Origin: a virus
Strand: one strand, 5' to 3'
Length of the DNA stretch: 42,856 bases
Virus record (IMG/VR): IMGVR_UViG_3300031746_000051
Span: 1-42,856 of that record
Below are positions 15,984 through 24,024 of the stretch, piece after piece. The stretch's first letter is position 1; every line of letters begins with the position of its first letter. The position numbers were made by a program, and so were the translations under genes. The notes under the pieces were generated by a model, which saw only the letters and a list, made by a program, of their open reading frames with translations, ran no database searches and was not told the origin of the DNA.

Positions 15984-17350
15984 GTCGCCACCTCCTGAGT
16001 TTGCGTATTGGCGTCTTCCGATATCACCTGGGTCGTAGCGACAGAACCATCATCTTTGTAGCACTTCAGGGTTCCATCCGTCTTACTGATCACAGCCTTT
16101 TTGAAAGATCGCCGCCAATCTTGAACGCTCATCTCCCGGAAATTCGACGCCACACCCACTGGTTCGGTGATCGAAATTGAATCCAATCCATCGGCGGCCA
16201 GTTTGACCTTCCCACTACTCACCGTGATCGCTGACCCGTCGCTGGTTCTTGCAACAGCCGTGGCCGCGGCGTCCGCCTGCTTCAACGGGAACGCCGTTGT
16301 TTCATCGAACTTTGCCGCTGTGATCGCATCATCGGCGAGCGTCATCGCACTGCCAACCGCCGCCGGACTGGCTGGCAGATTATCCGTCTTGGCTTTTATG
16401 GCCGCTACCTCCGTATCGAGGTACCCTGCTATGGTCGCCAGTTGTGCATCAATGTCCGAGTCATCAGCGGGATCTGCCGGCAGGTTGTCGGTCTTGGCCT
16501 TTATGGCCGCTACCTCTGTATCGAGATATCCTGCTATGGTCGCCAGTTGTGCATCGATGTCCGAATCGTCGGCGGGATCCGCTGGCAGGTTGTCCGTCTT
16601 GGCCTTTATAGCTGCCGTATCTACCTTGACTGCCGCCACATCTGTATGGATGTCAGCCAACCCGCCAGCCGCATCGTCAAGTAGGTCAATACAGGTCCTT
16701 TCAGTGGCTCCATAATCAGCGGTGATATGACCATCAATCGTTCCGACGTGGACGTGGACGGCTGCAACATCAGTAGCGATTCCATCAACTACTGTGTCCA
16801 CGGTTGCCACCGGTGCATTGAGGTTATCGGTTATGAGCTTGGCGGCACTGTTGGCTACGGCGTGACCTGTATTTACTACTTCGTCCCAGATGGCATCCAC
16901 GCCGGCGGCAGAAAGGGCGGGTGTCGCCGCATTGAGACTTGTCTTCTGCAATGCGCCAAAGTCTATATTCGCCTGCTCGGCAACAGCAACGTCGAGTTTA
17001 TCCGTCCCCATCAAAGAATCATAGACGTTGGCGGGAAGAACCATATAGTCATCCCACACTGGAAGGAATGTGGCCGCCTCCGCCATCATTACCCGCAGTA
17101 TTCCCACAGTGTTCATATCAGTAGCATCTAATGTGACTTTGAACATGCCGTAAGCATCGAGAACACTCGCCGTTACCGTTTGGTGTCTAATGGCGCCCGC
17201 AGCACCATTCTTGCTTAGGAATATGCCGGTTGTGGCGTGATCTATCGAGGTTATGATACCAGTCCCAATTTCGAGAGAAACACCATCCGTTTTGTCCAGA
17301 AACGGCCCGAACATTATGGTACACGCAGTACTCTGTTTCAAAACCTTCAT
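15980..17350 (-). CDS. Virion fibre-like protein with 35-residue repeats
   Basis: 456 residues, low in aromatic residues. The N-terminal ~110 residues look like a beta domain (VSLEIGTGIITSIDHATTGIFLSKN ... VLDAYGMFKVTLDATDMNTVGILRVMMAEAATFLPVWDDYMVLP), a pattern seen in phage proteins of unknown role. The middle carries repeats of the form AAIKAKTDNLPADPADDSDI then DAQLATIAGYLDTEV (about 2.5 units of 35). The C-terminal part contains KVKLAADGLDSISITEP and WRRSFKKAVISKTDGTLKCYKDDGSVATTQ, a common C-terminal tag of such proteins. Likely a fibre or spike; position upstream of the portal makes a head location possible. Function is inference. Confidence 0.75.
   Translation of the reverse strand: MKVLKQSTACTIMFGPFLDKTDGVSLEIGTGIITSIDHATTGIFLSKNGAAGAIRHQTVTASVLDAYGMFKVTLDATDMNTVGILRVMMAEAATFLPVWDDYMVLPANVYDSLMGTDKLDVAVAEQANIDFGALQKTSLNAATPALSAAGVDAIWDEVVNTGHAVANSAAKLITDNLNAPVATVDTVVDGIATDVAAVHVHVGTIDGHITADYGATERTCIDLLDDAAGGLADIHTDVAAVKVDTAAIKAKTDNLPADPADDSDIDAQLATIAGYLDTEVAAIKAKTDNLPADPADDSDIDAQLATIAGYLDTEVAAIKAKTDNLPASPAAVGSAMTLADDAITAAKFDETTAFPLKQADAAATAVARTSDGSAITVSSGKVKLAADGLDSISITEPVGVASNFREMSVQDWRRSFKKAVISKTDGTLKCYKDDGSVATTQVISEDANTQTQEVAT
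16377..16615 (-). repeat. 105-bp tandem DNA repeat in the fibre-like gene
   Basis: Two complete and one partial 105-bp units encode 35 residues each (TEVAAIKAKTDNLPADPADD then SDIDAQLATIAGYLD). Units differ mainly at third codon positions. Copy number could vary by slippage or recombination. Confidence 0.85.
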
Positions 17351-18126
17351 GTGCTTCTCTTGCGCCTATTGTACATTGCCATCGCCACCGGAATTGACAG
17401 CCCGCCTGCGGGTACGGAGTAAGACATCAGATGTATCGGCATTTGTCTGAACATCGCAAACGGCTCACGATAATGTTGGGCAATCTCGGAGGCGGAAAGG
17501 GCACGATTCCAAAATCGGATGCCATCTATTACCCCATTAAATATAGCCGTTGTTGTGGTCGATCCCCCCAATATGGCAAGCCCTGTCGTGAAAGTGTAAG
17601 CACCAGTAGTATTATTGTCCAATCCTCCATTCAAATAAACGCTTCTGTTTGTTCCGTCATAAACCACTACTCCGTGATACCAAGTGTCAATTGCAAGAGT
17701 AGTAACGCCCGTTGTCAACCAAGCAGTAGCACTTGCGGCAAATGCTAATTTATTTGCATAAAGTGCCATTGCTGGATACTTTGTGCCAATAGTTTTCCCA
17801 TTTATATAATGATTTCCTGTCACTGAATTGGTTTTGAACCAGGCACTTATTGAAACCGATCCGCCCACTGGTATTATGTCTTTACCAAAATCAACATAAG
17901 TACCACTAACCCCATCAAAACTCAGGCAAGAACCAAATTTGCCAGGAGTCCACAAAACACCCCCCACAAAAGTACCTGTATTCCCATTCCCACTTAGGTC
18001 ATAGACTTTACTTTTGCCGCCTTCGTTCATCAAGTAACAGCCGCTCTGACCTTTGACAAGGGAATGCCCTTTGTTAAGGGGCGTTCCAAGTCGCGGCTTT
18101 ATCAATCTGCGATAAGGATAGGCCAT
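17347..18126 (-). CDS. LamG/concanavalin-like virion protein
   Basis: 259 residues: basic start MAYPYRRLIKPRLGTPLNKGHS, then a LamG sandwich from about 28 to 220 (CYLMNEGGKSKVYDLSGNGN, CLSFDGVSGTYVDFG, SVSISAWFKTNS, TWYHGVVVYDG, SVYLNG, AIFNGVIDGIRFWNRALSASEIAQHYREPFAMF), then a hydrophobic tail. LamG domains of this kind bind glycans. It lies between other virion accessory genes. Overlaps the repeat-protein start by 4 bp. Confidence 0.8.
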   Translation of the reverse strand: MAYPYRRLIKPRLGTPLNKGHSLVKGQSGCYLMNEGGKSKVYDLSGNGNTGTFVGGVLWTPGKFGSCLSFDGVSGTYVDFGKDIIPVGGSVSISAWFKTNSVTGNHYINGKTIGTKYPAMALYANKLAFAASATAWLTTGVTTLAIDTWYHGVVVYDGTNRSVYLNGGLDNNTTGAYTFTTGLAILGGSTTTTAIFNGVIDGIRFWNRALSASEIAQHYREPFAMFRQMPIHLMSYSVPAGGLSIPVAMAMYNRRKRST

Positions 18127-18127
18127 G

Positions 18128-18568
18128 TTAGAACTCTATGCAGCAAGCCCGGCCTTCATCAACGGCATCCGTTGACATGTTGAGCCTGGCCAAGAGGACA
18201 CAGTCCATAGTGACATCGAAGTCTTCCTGGTCGCTGGGCCAGTTGGTATTGTCAGGTGAACACTCCAGATACAAGTCAACAGTACCGTCGGTCGATGTGA
18301 CATTGGCAATCACCTGAAATATCCCCGTGAAGCCGATATACAGATTTGATGTGTTGTCCTGAACCGTACCCTCGACCTGAGCGGCAGCAGCCAACGAACC
18401 ACCCGTAGTCAAAAACGCCGCCGCATCTGTAATGTTTGCACCATAGGTCATCGCTCCAGAAGCCATCTTCCAAGGCGTGACTATCGCGGATATCATCGCA
18501 GCTTCGTTGTAAGTCAACGTCTGGTCTGTGCTGTTTACAACTCGTAGTCGCCAATATGCAGGTAGCAT
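18128..18568 (-). CDS. Probable structural protein, unknown
   Basis: 146 residues; start ATG 18568 overlaps the preceding TGA (TGATG) with GGGGAGGAC upstream. Beta-rich: MLPAYWRLRVVNSTDQTLTYNEA ... NLYIGFTGIFQVIANVTSTDGTVDLYLECSPDNTNWP. The phrase YLECSPDNTNWPS is typical of phage head-fibre or Ig-like domain proteins. Family not named. Confidence 0.68.
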   Translation of the reverse strand: MLPAYWRLRVVNSTDQTLTYNEAAMISAIVTPWKMASGAMTYGANITDAAAFLTTGGSLAAAAQVEGTVQDNTSNLYIGFTGIFQVIANVTSTDGTVDLYLECSPDNTNWPSDQEDFDVTMDCVLLARLNMSTDAVDEGRACCIEF

Positions 18569-18849
18569 CAGAGAGTCCTCCCCTCAAGGTTGGCTTTTGC
18601 CGCCAACTCCAAAGCGGTAATCTCACCAGCGATGGAATCTAACAATGTTTGTTCCGCTCTTTTCTTCACATACTTATTCCACAAGGTGTTCAAGACCTCA
18701 GTCTTTTTTGCGGTCGTTGATATGTCCGCGTTCGCCATGTTTACAGTGTACGTTCGCAGATCGATGCTGTCCGTCGCCGTCGCAACGATACCGACTATCC
18801 TTCGCGGAACGTCAATCGGTGTAATCTTTACCTCCCATGTAACAGCCAT
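18568..18849 (-). CDS. Small conserved-looking structural protein
   Basis: 93 residues. Start ATG 18849 is clear: AAAGGAG seven bases upstream. MAVTWEVKITPIDVPRRIVGI ... IVATATDSIDLRTYTVNMANADI ... helix TAKKTEVLNTLWNKYVKKRAEQ then TLLDSIAGEITALELAAKANLEGRTL. Function unknown; forms one unit with the next two genes. Confidence 0.65.
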   Translation of the reverse strand: MAVTWEVKITPIDVPRRIVGIVATATDSIDLRTYTVNMANADISTTAKKTEVLNTLWNKYVKKRAEQTLLDSIAGEITALELAAKANLEGRTL

Positions 18850-18938
18850 AGATTCTCCTTTTGAGACTGCTATAGGCGCAGTCGGAACCCATTTATGGTC
18901 AGAATACAGGAGCAACCGATCAAACATCAAGAAGGTCA

Positions 18939-18955
18939 TTGCTAATAATTAGCAA
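18939..18955. promoter_or_regulatory. 17-bp dyad TTGCTAATAATTAGCAA
   Basis: Perfect palindrome around a central A, in the 122-bp gap between the RuvC-like gene and the 93-aa gene. It could be an operator or a short terminator stem; a T7 run (18967-18973) lies downstream on the plus strand only. No clear promoter was read beside it. Confidence 0.45.
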
Positions 18956-18971
18956 CGAGTTGAAGATTTTT

Positions 18972-19472
18972 TTAAGGTAAGAAAAGACGCCACTGTAGCC
19001 AAAAAACAGCCAAACCGATCGCATCGGCTATGTCGCCGCCCAGATCCATCCCGCTTTTGTACTGCGGATATTTCTGCTCGATCACCTTTTGTCTGACCTC
19101 TTTCGGCACTCCTCGCGTCCAGTCATTTTCGAGCACGGCAATCACCGGGACGAGCGGCTGGCGTTGTTGACTCCAATTATCAGCTTCGGCGGCGATCGCC
19201 CCGACGCCGGCGCCGTAAACAGCCAATCCCGCACCCTGACCGAGATGCCGGCGGTGCCCGACTTTGCCTTTCGTCCACTCCACCAGGATCGTATCCGGGT
19301 TCAATTCATCGAGTAACGTTCGCAGGTCGCGGCGAAGCGAGCAGATGCGCTCGTATGAAGAAGCACTTGCTTTGTCAGGTTTGATGACGCCGCCTGCGAG
19401 CAAACTTTTGTCGCGGGCCAATAAGGCGTACCCGACACAAGTGCTCGATGGGTCAAGAGCCAATATCTTCAT
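18972..19472 (-). CDS. RuvC-like Holliday junction resolvase
   Basis: 166 residues, RNase H fold. Motifs: LALDPSSTCVGYAL (Asp7), DTILVEW (Glu65), and C-terminal GGDIADAIGLAVFW (Asp147, Asp150), the four acidic residues that bind two magnesium ions. The region RRHLGQGAGLAVYGAGVGAIAA matches phage RuvC-like proteins. It resolves branched DNA, needed before packaging of recombined or concatemeric DNA; its place next to terminase supports that. Confidence 0.87.
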   Translation of the reverse strand: MKILALDPSSTCVGYALLARDKSLLAGGVIKPDKASASSYERICSLRRDLRTLLDELNPDTILVEWTKGKVGHRRHLGQGAGLAVYGAGVGAIAAEADNWSQQRQPLVPVIAVLENDWTRGVPKEVRQKVIEQKYPQYKSGMDLGGDIADAIGLAVFWLQWRLFLP

Positions 19473-19503
19473 GGTAAATCAACGCCGGTCGCATCCATTG
19501 CCT

Positions 19504-19677
19504 TTACGGTTGATGGACTGTTTTTCTGTCGATTTGATCATTATCTGGTTCAAACTGTTCCAGAATATCCAATCGCAAGGCGTTCAATTGTTTCGTTATC
19601 TCTCCCTTTAAAAATTCTTCAATTTTTGGAATTTTCAAGTCTAACAAAATTTCAAGTTTTTGTTGCGTAATCATCAT
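19504..19677 (-). CDS. Small helical protein
   Basis: 57 residues from ATG 19677 (or the next codon), AGGTGA upstream. MMITQQKLEILLDLKIPKIE then EFLKGEITKQLNALRLDILE: an amphipathic helix pair, acidic C-terminus. Between the HNH nuclease and RuvC genes. No family recognised. Confidence 0.6.
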   Translation of the reverse strand: MMITQQKLEILLDLKIPKIEEFLKGEITKQLNALRLDILEQFEPDNDQIDRKTVHQP

Positions 19678-19730
19678 AGTTCACCTATTCGCTCTGAAAA
19701 ATGCCTGAGCGAAAGCAGGTGGCGGTAGAG

Positions 19731-20282
19731 TCATCGGTCACTTTCTCGCACAGAATGTTGCGAACAGTTCCGGCGATTCTGATGCCATTGTTTCGTTCGC
19801 TCTTTATGACACCGCAGGCAGAGAAGGCGGTAATTTTCAAGGCCGCAACAACCGCCGCCGTCCTTGACTGCTACAATGTGGTCGGCCTCCCAAAGTTGAT
19901 AATTGTTTGTCCACCAGGGCCCCCATTGTTGGCGATAGGGAATATCTTTGTAATAGAGTCTGGAAGGATTACACCAAGAGCCTTGCCATCGTTCAAAATT
20001 GATTTTCTGCAACCACTCAGTGATATAGCCAACGTCTATGCCACAAAATTGACAAATACCTTTCTCTTGTTTGTATATGAGAAAAGAAGCATGGCCGCTG
20101 AAGCATCTCACTGCAAACTCATTATAGCATTCATCGGAGCACCAGACCCTTCTGCCTTTCGGCTTCAGAGCGCCGCACCACTTGCATATTCCTTTCGCTG
20201 GTTTGGGCAAATCCCTACTTGTTAAGAGCCGCTTAAAACGAAGGCGATGCAGCACGGCGGCGACTTCTGGTGTCGACGTCAT
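19731..20282 (-). CDS. HNH endonuclease
   Basis: 183 residues, ATG 20282 with AAGGAG. Catalytic ADHIVAVKDGG (Asp134-His135), Asn150 in GLENYRLLC and the closing CLRCHKERT (Cys155, Cys158, His159) form the beta-beta-alpha metal site. Extra knuckles CKWC (33-36), CSDEC (48-52) and CQFC (77-80) add zinc ribbons. HNH nucleases next to terminase often assist cos cleavage or packaging; homing is the alternative, but the gene is not inserted in another gene. Confidence 0.87.
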   Translation of the reverse strand: MTSTPEVAAVLHRLRFKRLLTSRDLPKPAKGICKWCGALKPKGRRVWCSDECYNEFAVRCFSGHASFLIYKQEKGICQFCGIDVGYITEWLQKINFERWQGSWCNPSRLYYKDIPYRQQWGPWWTNNYQLWEADHIVAVKDGGGCCGLENYRLLCLRCHKERTKQWHQNRRNCSQHSVRESDR

Positions 20283-20316
20283 TATGCTCTCCTTCTTACA
20301 CTCGGGATTGGTTCAG

Positions 20317-20538
20317 TCATGGCTTAACCTCAATACTCTTGAAAGTGCAACCACAATCCCTGCATCGGTGATAACGAATAGGCAAGTGGCTGCTGCTGTA
20401 AACGGGCACCCGACGACTACCACATTGGGGACAATGTGCTCTGTCATACAGGAGTGGTTGCTTGGCGGACTTGGTCCTCTTGTGATCATCGATCGGCAAG
20501 TCCAGGTCAGGCAGGTCATCTAAGAATCGATCCATCAT
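20317..20538 (-). CDS. Zinc-ribbon protein, possible transcription regulator
   Basis: 73 residues; the start overlaps the TerL stop (ATGA). Cys motifs CPQCGS (36-41) and CRDCGCTF (59-66), preceded by YHR and followed by KSIEV, resemble the zinc ribbons of small phage and NrdR-like regulators. DNA binding is inferred. Confidence 0.68.
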   Translation of the reverse strand: MMDRFLDDLPDLDLPIDDHKRTKSAKQPLLYDRAHCPQCGSRRVPVYSSSHLPIRYHRCRDCGCTFKSIEVKP

Positions 20539-22493
20539 AGGTGAGGTATGTCATCCAGCCAACCTTCTTGTAAACCACGCTTGATCCTATTCACGCGTGG
20601 GTTCCGTGATTCGAGCCTTTGCAGCAATCGCGCCCCACAAACCTCAGCCGCGAATGCAGCATACACCTTGCAGTCCCACAAGTGGTTGGCTCGATACTCA
20701 CTTTTCAAAACCCAAATCAATCGGTCACGGCCTCGGATTCTCATCACCCGTTGCTCTTCGCTCGACAACTGGATCAAGACGTCATCGGTGGTATCTCTGT
20801 GCAGGTGATAGTACCCGGACCCGGGATTCGTCGCTTCAAACAACAGGCGGTACAGCCGGTTCTTCAGGTCATCCACATTGAGGTCATAACGAGTCAAGGT
20901 GCCCCCTGCGACCTTGACGGCCCTGAACAGCCGCATGCGAACCGTATCATCTCCGCGAACCGGAACAATCGGCAGTTCGGCGCACTGGCGACAAAAATCC
21001 AACACGACGTCCGGCCTGAATCCGCAATCAACTCCAATCTGTCGCAAAGGTAGTGACCGCATCGGGTCGTTAGCCAACGGCCAGGGTCTCCCCAAAAACT
21101 CGCGAACGATCTGGTAGTTGTCGAGCTCGCTCGTATCGCCAGTTTCCAATCGTCCCTCCCAGATCGACCACGCCTCCGACAGGTAGCCCCAGCCTTCGAC
21201 TGAGATCCATACATGGTCCATCTGAATGTCAACGCCGGCGGTCAGCATCTGAACACCGGCCGGCACAATACCCGCAGGATACTGCCCGATGTGCGTAAGC
21301 AGCCTGCTTTGTTCCGTCGCCTTCTCTGATTCCTTCCACGAATCCGACAGTTGCGAGTTGATGAAGTCCTGGCGGCCTCCAACATTGCCGGCCTTCATCA
21401 ACCGCATGGCATCGGACCAGTCCGCGGCAAGATCATCTACGGTCTGGATCGCGGGGTGGAGCATCAAAGCGGTAATGCGAAAACTGCGATATGTTGTTTG
21501 CGCCGGCTGACCCGTGAGCAACCCATGCTCGTCGAGGCTACATGATGATGGTACGTATCGACCGGCACAGGTCGCCAGCCAACGGTCCGTCTCAGACCAT
21601 TTGTGATGACAATGGCAGCAGGCATAGTTGGCCCGACCTCCACGCCGATAGACATCCGCCGACAAAAGCTCGCCGGACTCACTCTTATCGAGAATCACGC
21701 ACGCCCAACTCGGCCGCTGCCAGCGATTGCAGTGAGGACACGGCACCCACCATTCACAGCAATCACCCTTTTTCCATTCACGGTCGAATAGGTCATCCAG
21801 CAGCACCGGTGTGCTGAGAGCCAACAACTTCGACCGACCCCTGAACGTTCGCAACCGTTTGCGACCGAGGTTCACCGCGTCGCCCTCTCGGCCCGTTCTC
21901 TCCTCGTACTTGCCGACCTCGTCCAAGCACAGGCGACAGATCGGCTTGCCGGCCATCTCGGCAGCCGAGCCTGCAAACAGCAGGTAAAAGGCCATGTTGT
22001 CAAACATCGTCATCTTGCCGATGTTGATGTTCTTGACGTTGCCGGCGGTGTGCTTGAGCAATCGTAGATTTTCCTCGAACATAGGCTTGATGTTCGTCTC
22101 CACACGTTCAGACGCATCTTTCTCACGCGGCATAACCAGTCCCATCGGCACCGGGTCGCAATCGACTGTGTATCCTACCCAGCCCGTTGCCACCGTTGAC
22201 TTGCCCGATTGACTGCAGGCTGAAACCCATATTTCACGAGTGGCTGCATCGTTGAGACATTCAATGATCGGTACCCAGAAGGGTCCGTATTCTTGCGACC
22301 AATGATCGGATAGGCCATGAACCTTTTGCGACAGAAAATAGTCACTTTCCATCCAATCCAACAACCGCTTGCGGCCGCCCAGCGTCAAGACCTCCAATTC
22401 CTCCGGCTGGATCGCTAATGGTCGTATCGATCGTCTCTTCGTGTCCATTGGCGTAAGCCATCCCCAAGCGGACTTCCCTAACGGATTCGACAT
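20535..22493 (-). CDS. terL: Terminase large subunit (gpA family)
   Basis: 652 residues. ATPase: SACSQSGKST (91-100, Lys98, a deviant Walker A typical of the gpA family) and ICRLCLDE (185-192, Asp191-Glu192, Walker B). Extra Cys sites CPHC (252-255) and CCHC (292-295). Nuclease domain starts LTAGVDIQMDHVWISVEGWG (Asp422). N-terminal LSDHWSQEYGPFWVPIIECL is the gpA-type entry region. The start is uncertain: ATG 22493 (GGAAAG upstream) or ATG 22448. A 24-bp GMAYA element (22449-22472) separates the two, and in this frame it reads SAWGWLTP. Translocates DNA into proheads and cuts it. Confidence 0.93.
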   Translation of the reverse strand: MSNPLGKSAWGWLTPMDTKRRSIRPLAIQPEELEVLTLGGRKRLLDWMESDYFLSQKVHGLSDHWSQEYGPFWVPIIECLNDAATREIWVSACSQSGKSTVATGWVGYTVDCDPVPMGLVMPREKDASERVETNIKPMFEENLRLLKHTAGNVKNINIGKMTMFDNMAFYLLFAGSAAEMAGKPICRLCLDEVGKYEERTGREGDAVNLGRKRLRTFRGRSKLLALSTPVLLDDLFDREWKKGDCCEWWVPCPHCNRWQRPSWACVILDKSESGELLSADVYRRGGRANYACCHCHHKWSETDRWLATCAGRYVPSSCSLDEHGLLTGQPAQTTYRSFRITALMLHPAIQTVDDLAADWSDAMRLMKAGNVGGRQDFINSQLSDSWKESEKATEQSRLLTHIGQYPAGIVPAGVQMLTAGVDIQMDHVWISVEGWGYLSEAWSIWEGRLETGDTSELDNYQIVREFLGRPWPLANDPMRSLPLRQIGVDCGFRPDVVLDFCRQCAELPIVPVRGDDTVRMRLFRAVKVAGGTLTRYDLNVDDLKNRLYRLLFEATNPGSGYYHLHRDTTDDVLIQLSSEEQRVMRIRGRDRLIWVLKSEYRANHLWDCKVYAAFAAEVCGARLLQRLESRNPRVNRIKRGLQEGWLDDIPHL

Positions 22494-23595
22494 CCTTTGA
22501 CTTTCCGGGTAATCCTTGTGTCAATAATTCATATATGCCGTCAAGTATCTTAAGCGCCTGATTCGGCAGCAACAGCTCATCAGGTATCTTCTGCTGCTGC
22601 ACTATCATATCTCTGCGCCACATATCGAGTATTTCTTTGACCCGTTCAAGGGGTTGATTGACGATCATCATAGGTAGTTCCCGCACGAGCCGGTCCAGAC
22701 TGTGGATCAGGTTTTGATACCGCGCCACTTGACCTTCGATCACGATGGTGCGGTCCAAGAGATCGCCCCTGTGCTTCTGTAATTCGAGCGCCAACTTTTC
22801 GGCCTTGATCGCCCGCAAGGGGTCGCGGTCGCCCAAGATGTCTTTTGTTCGGGATAGTTTCTTCGCAACGAATTCTCCATACCAATTGATCGTGCTTTTC
22901 AGATCAAACGTGGCATCAACGTTTCGCGGCAACTGTTGTTTCGTGAACCATTCATATATGGTCTGGCGAGTGGTCGAAAAGAGGTCTGCCAACTGACTGA
23001 TGGTCACCCGATCGTAGTTGCTCTTGTCGGCAGAAGCCTCGCCCTCGTCGCGCAGAAATATCTCTATCGCTCGAATCGCGGCCTGGTTGCCTTCTTTTGC
23101 CGCATCGACCAAGGCTTTCTTGCTCGCCACTATAGTGACGAGTCGGGCTTGCCCCCAGAGGTTGCTCGCCTCGATGTCGCTGTCGAGTAACTCCCGCAGT
23201 TGCTGGCCATGTTCAAAGTCGAGTTTCTTGGCAGCCTGGCTGATCGTCAAGATCGCGCTGGCACACTCCTCGAGATTCTGGAGGAATTGACCTCTTTCCC
23301 ACGCCTTGGCCAGCACATCGTATCGCTCAATCAGCTCAGCTAACGGCTGATCGAGACCCGCCACCTTATCGGCCGCCGTCAAATTTACACAACCGTAAGC
23401 AAGCGACTTGACTCTGACCGCAGAGATCGGCAGACGCATTCGCTTGCGACGCTTTTTGCCCGACCGCGGACGTGAATTTTTTCCACTTGTGGCATAGGCC
23501 ATCCCTGAGTGGAGGGATGCCTTACGGCACTTGCGTGCGACCGGAGGTTGATCATCAATCGCTTTCTTCTTCACGGTGGCATCCTTGCTCATCAT
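22342..23595 (-). CDS. terS: Terminase small subunit-like DNA-binding protein
   Basis: 417 residues, long for TerS. A helix-turn-helix sits near the middle (RVTISQLADLFSTTRQTIYE then WFTKQQLPR, about 193-221), as in gpNu1-type proteins, flanked by helical regions. The N-terminus (1-60) is Lys/Arg-rich and includes a GMAYA pair (SGMAYATSG). The C-terminal ~47 residues after LGMAYANG overlap TerL in another frame and lie beyond a second element, so the pre-insertion gene may have ended near 22470. The first ATG (23595) has no Shine-Dalgarno and is six bases from the first GTCNN array. Start and end are therefore uncertain; the core assignment rests on the HTH and its place before TerL. Confidence 0.7.
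   Translation of the reverse strand: MMSKDATVKKKAIDDQPPVARKCRKASLHSGMAYATSGKNSRPRSGKKRRKRMRLPISAVRVKSLAYGCVNLTAADKVAGLDQPLAELIERYDVLAKAWERGQFLQNLEECASAILTISQAAKKLDFEHGQQLRELLDSDIEASNLWGQARLVTIVASKKALVDAAKEGNQAAIRAIEIFLRDEGEASADKSNYDRVTISQLADLFSTTRQTIYEWFTKQQLPRNVDATFDLKSTINWYGEFVAKKLSRTKDILGDRDPLRAIKAEKLALELQKHRGDLLDRTIVIEGQVARYQNLIHSLDRLVRELPMMIVNQPLERVKEILDMWRRDMIVQQQKIPDELLLPNQALKILDGIYELLTQGLPGKSKDVESVREVRLGMAYANGHEETIDTTISDPAGGIGGLDAGRPQAVVGLDGK
22449..22472 (-). repeat. GMAYA element at the terS/terL junction
   Basis: 24-bp element, identical to those at 23742-23765 and 37634-37657. It is open in both the terS frame (RLGMAYA) and the terL frame (SAWGWLTP), and lies in the overlap of the two genes. 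Confidence 0.85.
23490..23529. repeat. Inverted pair of GMAYA elements inside the terS start
   Basis: A minus copy (23490-23513) and a degenerate plus copy (23506-23529) share eight bases and together form a hairpin (CATCCCT, GAGTGG loop, AGGGATG). Encodes part of the N-terminal KASLHSGMAYATSG of the terS product. Confidence 0.75.
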
Positions 23596-23601
23596 AAAAA
23601 G

Positions 23602-23686
23602 GTCTTGTCATGTCTTGTCGCGTCAAGTCATGTCTGGTCGCGTCGCGTCATGTCCTATCACGTCGTGTCAGGTTCAGTCGCGTCGC
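23602..23686 (+). repeat. GTCNN array 1 (17 units)
   Basis: Strict 5-bp period of GTC followed by two variable bases; 15 units have GTC, one has ATC (23657) and one GTT (23672). Preceded by AAAAAG and followed by GTGTAAGATTCTTC. The array ends six bases before the terS ATG, so it forms the leader of the terS mRNA if transcribed from upstream. Confidence 0.93.
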
Positions 23687-23697
23687 GTGTAAGATTC

Positions 23698-23723
23698 TTC
23701 CCTTAGGGATGGCTAACGCTGTC
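23698..23723 (+). repeat. GMAYA element in the array 1-2 spacer
   Basis: CTTAGGG-type copy with a modified end (GGCTAACGCTG). The 23 bases 23701-23723 are absent from the otherwise matching spacer between arrays 4 and 5. Confidence 0.85.
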
Positions 23724-23741
23724 ATTCGTTCGCGGCGGCAC

Positions 23742-23765
23742 TCCGCTTGGGGATGGCTTACGCCA
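23742..23765 (+). repeat. GMAYA element, second in the array 1-2 spacer
   Basis: Exact consensus copy. The 24 bases are absent at the matching place in the array 4-5 spacer, where GGCGGCAC joins ATTGTCACCC directly. Confidence 0.9.
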
Positions 23766-23791
23766 ATTGTCACCCGTTCTTGTTGAAAAAG

Positions 23792-23871
23792 GTCTTGTCA
23801 TGTCGGGTCTTGTCATGTCCCGTCGAGTCTGGTCTCGTCAAGTCCAGTCAGGTCTGGTCGAGTCCGGTCGC
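23792..23871 (+). repeat. GTCNN array 2 (16 units)
   Basis: Sixteen units, all with GTC, no two neighbouring units alike. Begins GTCTT GTCAT like arrays 1, 3 and 4, after GTTGAAAAAG; ends GTCGC GTGTAAGAGTCTT. Confidence 0.93.
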
Positions 23872-23929
23872 GTGTAAGAGTCTTTATCCTCTGGCGGCGG
23901 CACATTGTCACCTGGTCTTGTTGAAAAAG

Positions 23930-24024
23930 GTCTTGTCATGTCTTGTCAGGTCTTGTCTTGTCATGTCTTGTCATGTCGCGTCCGGTCGGGTCTTGTCAAG
24001 TCTCGTCTTGTCTGGTCGGGTCTT
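23930..24024 (+). repeat. GTCNN array 3 (19 units)
   Basis: Nineteen units, all with GTC, the longest array; rich in the TT dinucleotide (8 of 19). It runs into the 3' end of the 62-aa gene on the minus strand, whose last residues (DPTRQDET) and stop codon it encodes. It lacks the GTGTAAGA trailer. Confidence 0.93.

Noticed and set aside
23602-24024. CRISPR array
   Set aside because: The unit is 5 bp with 2 variable bases; no 25-40-bp repeats, no spacers and no cas genes.
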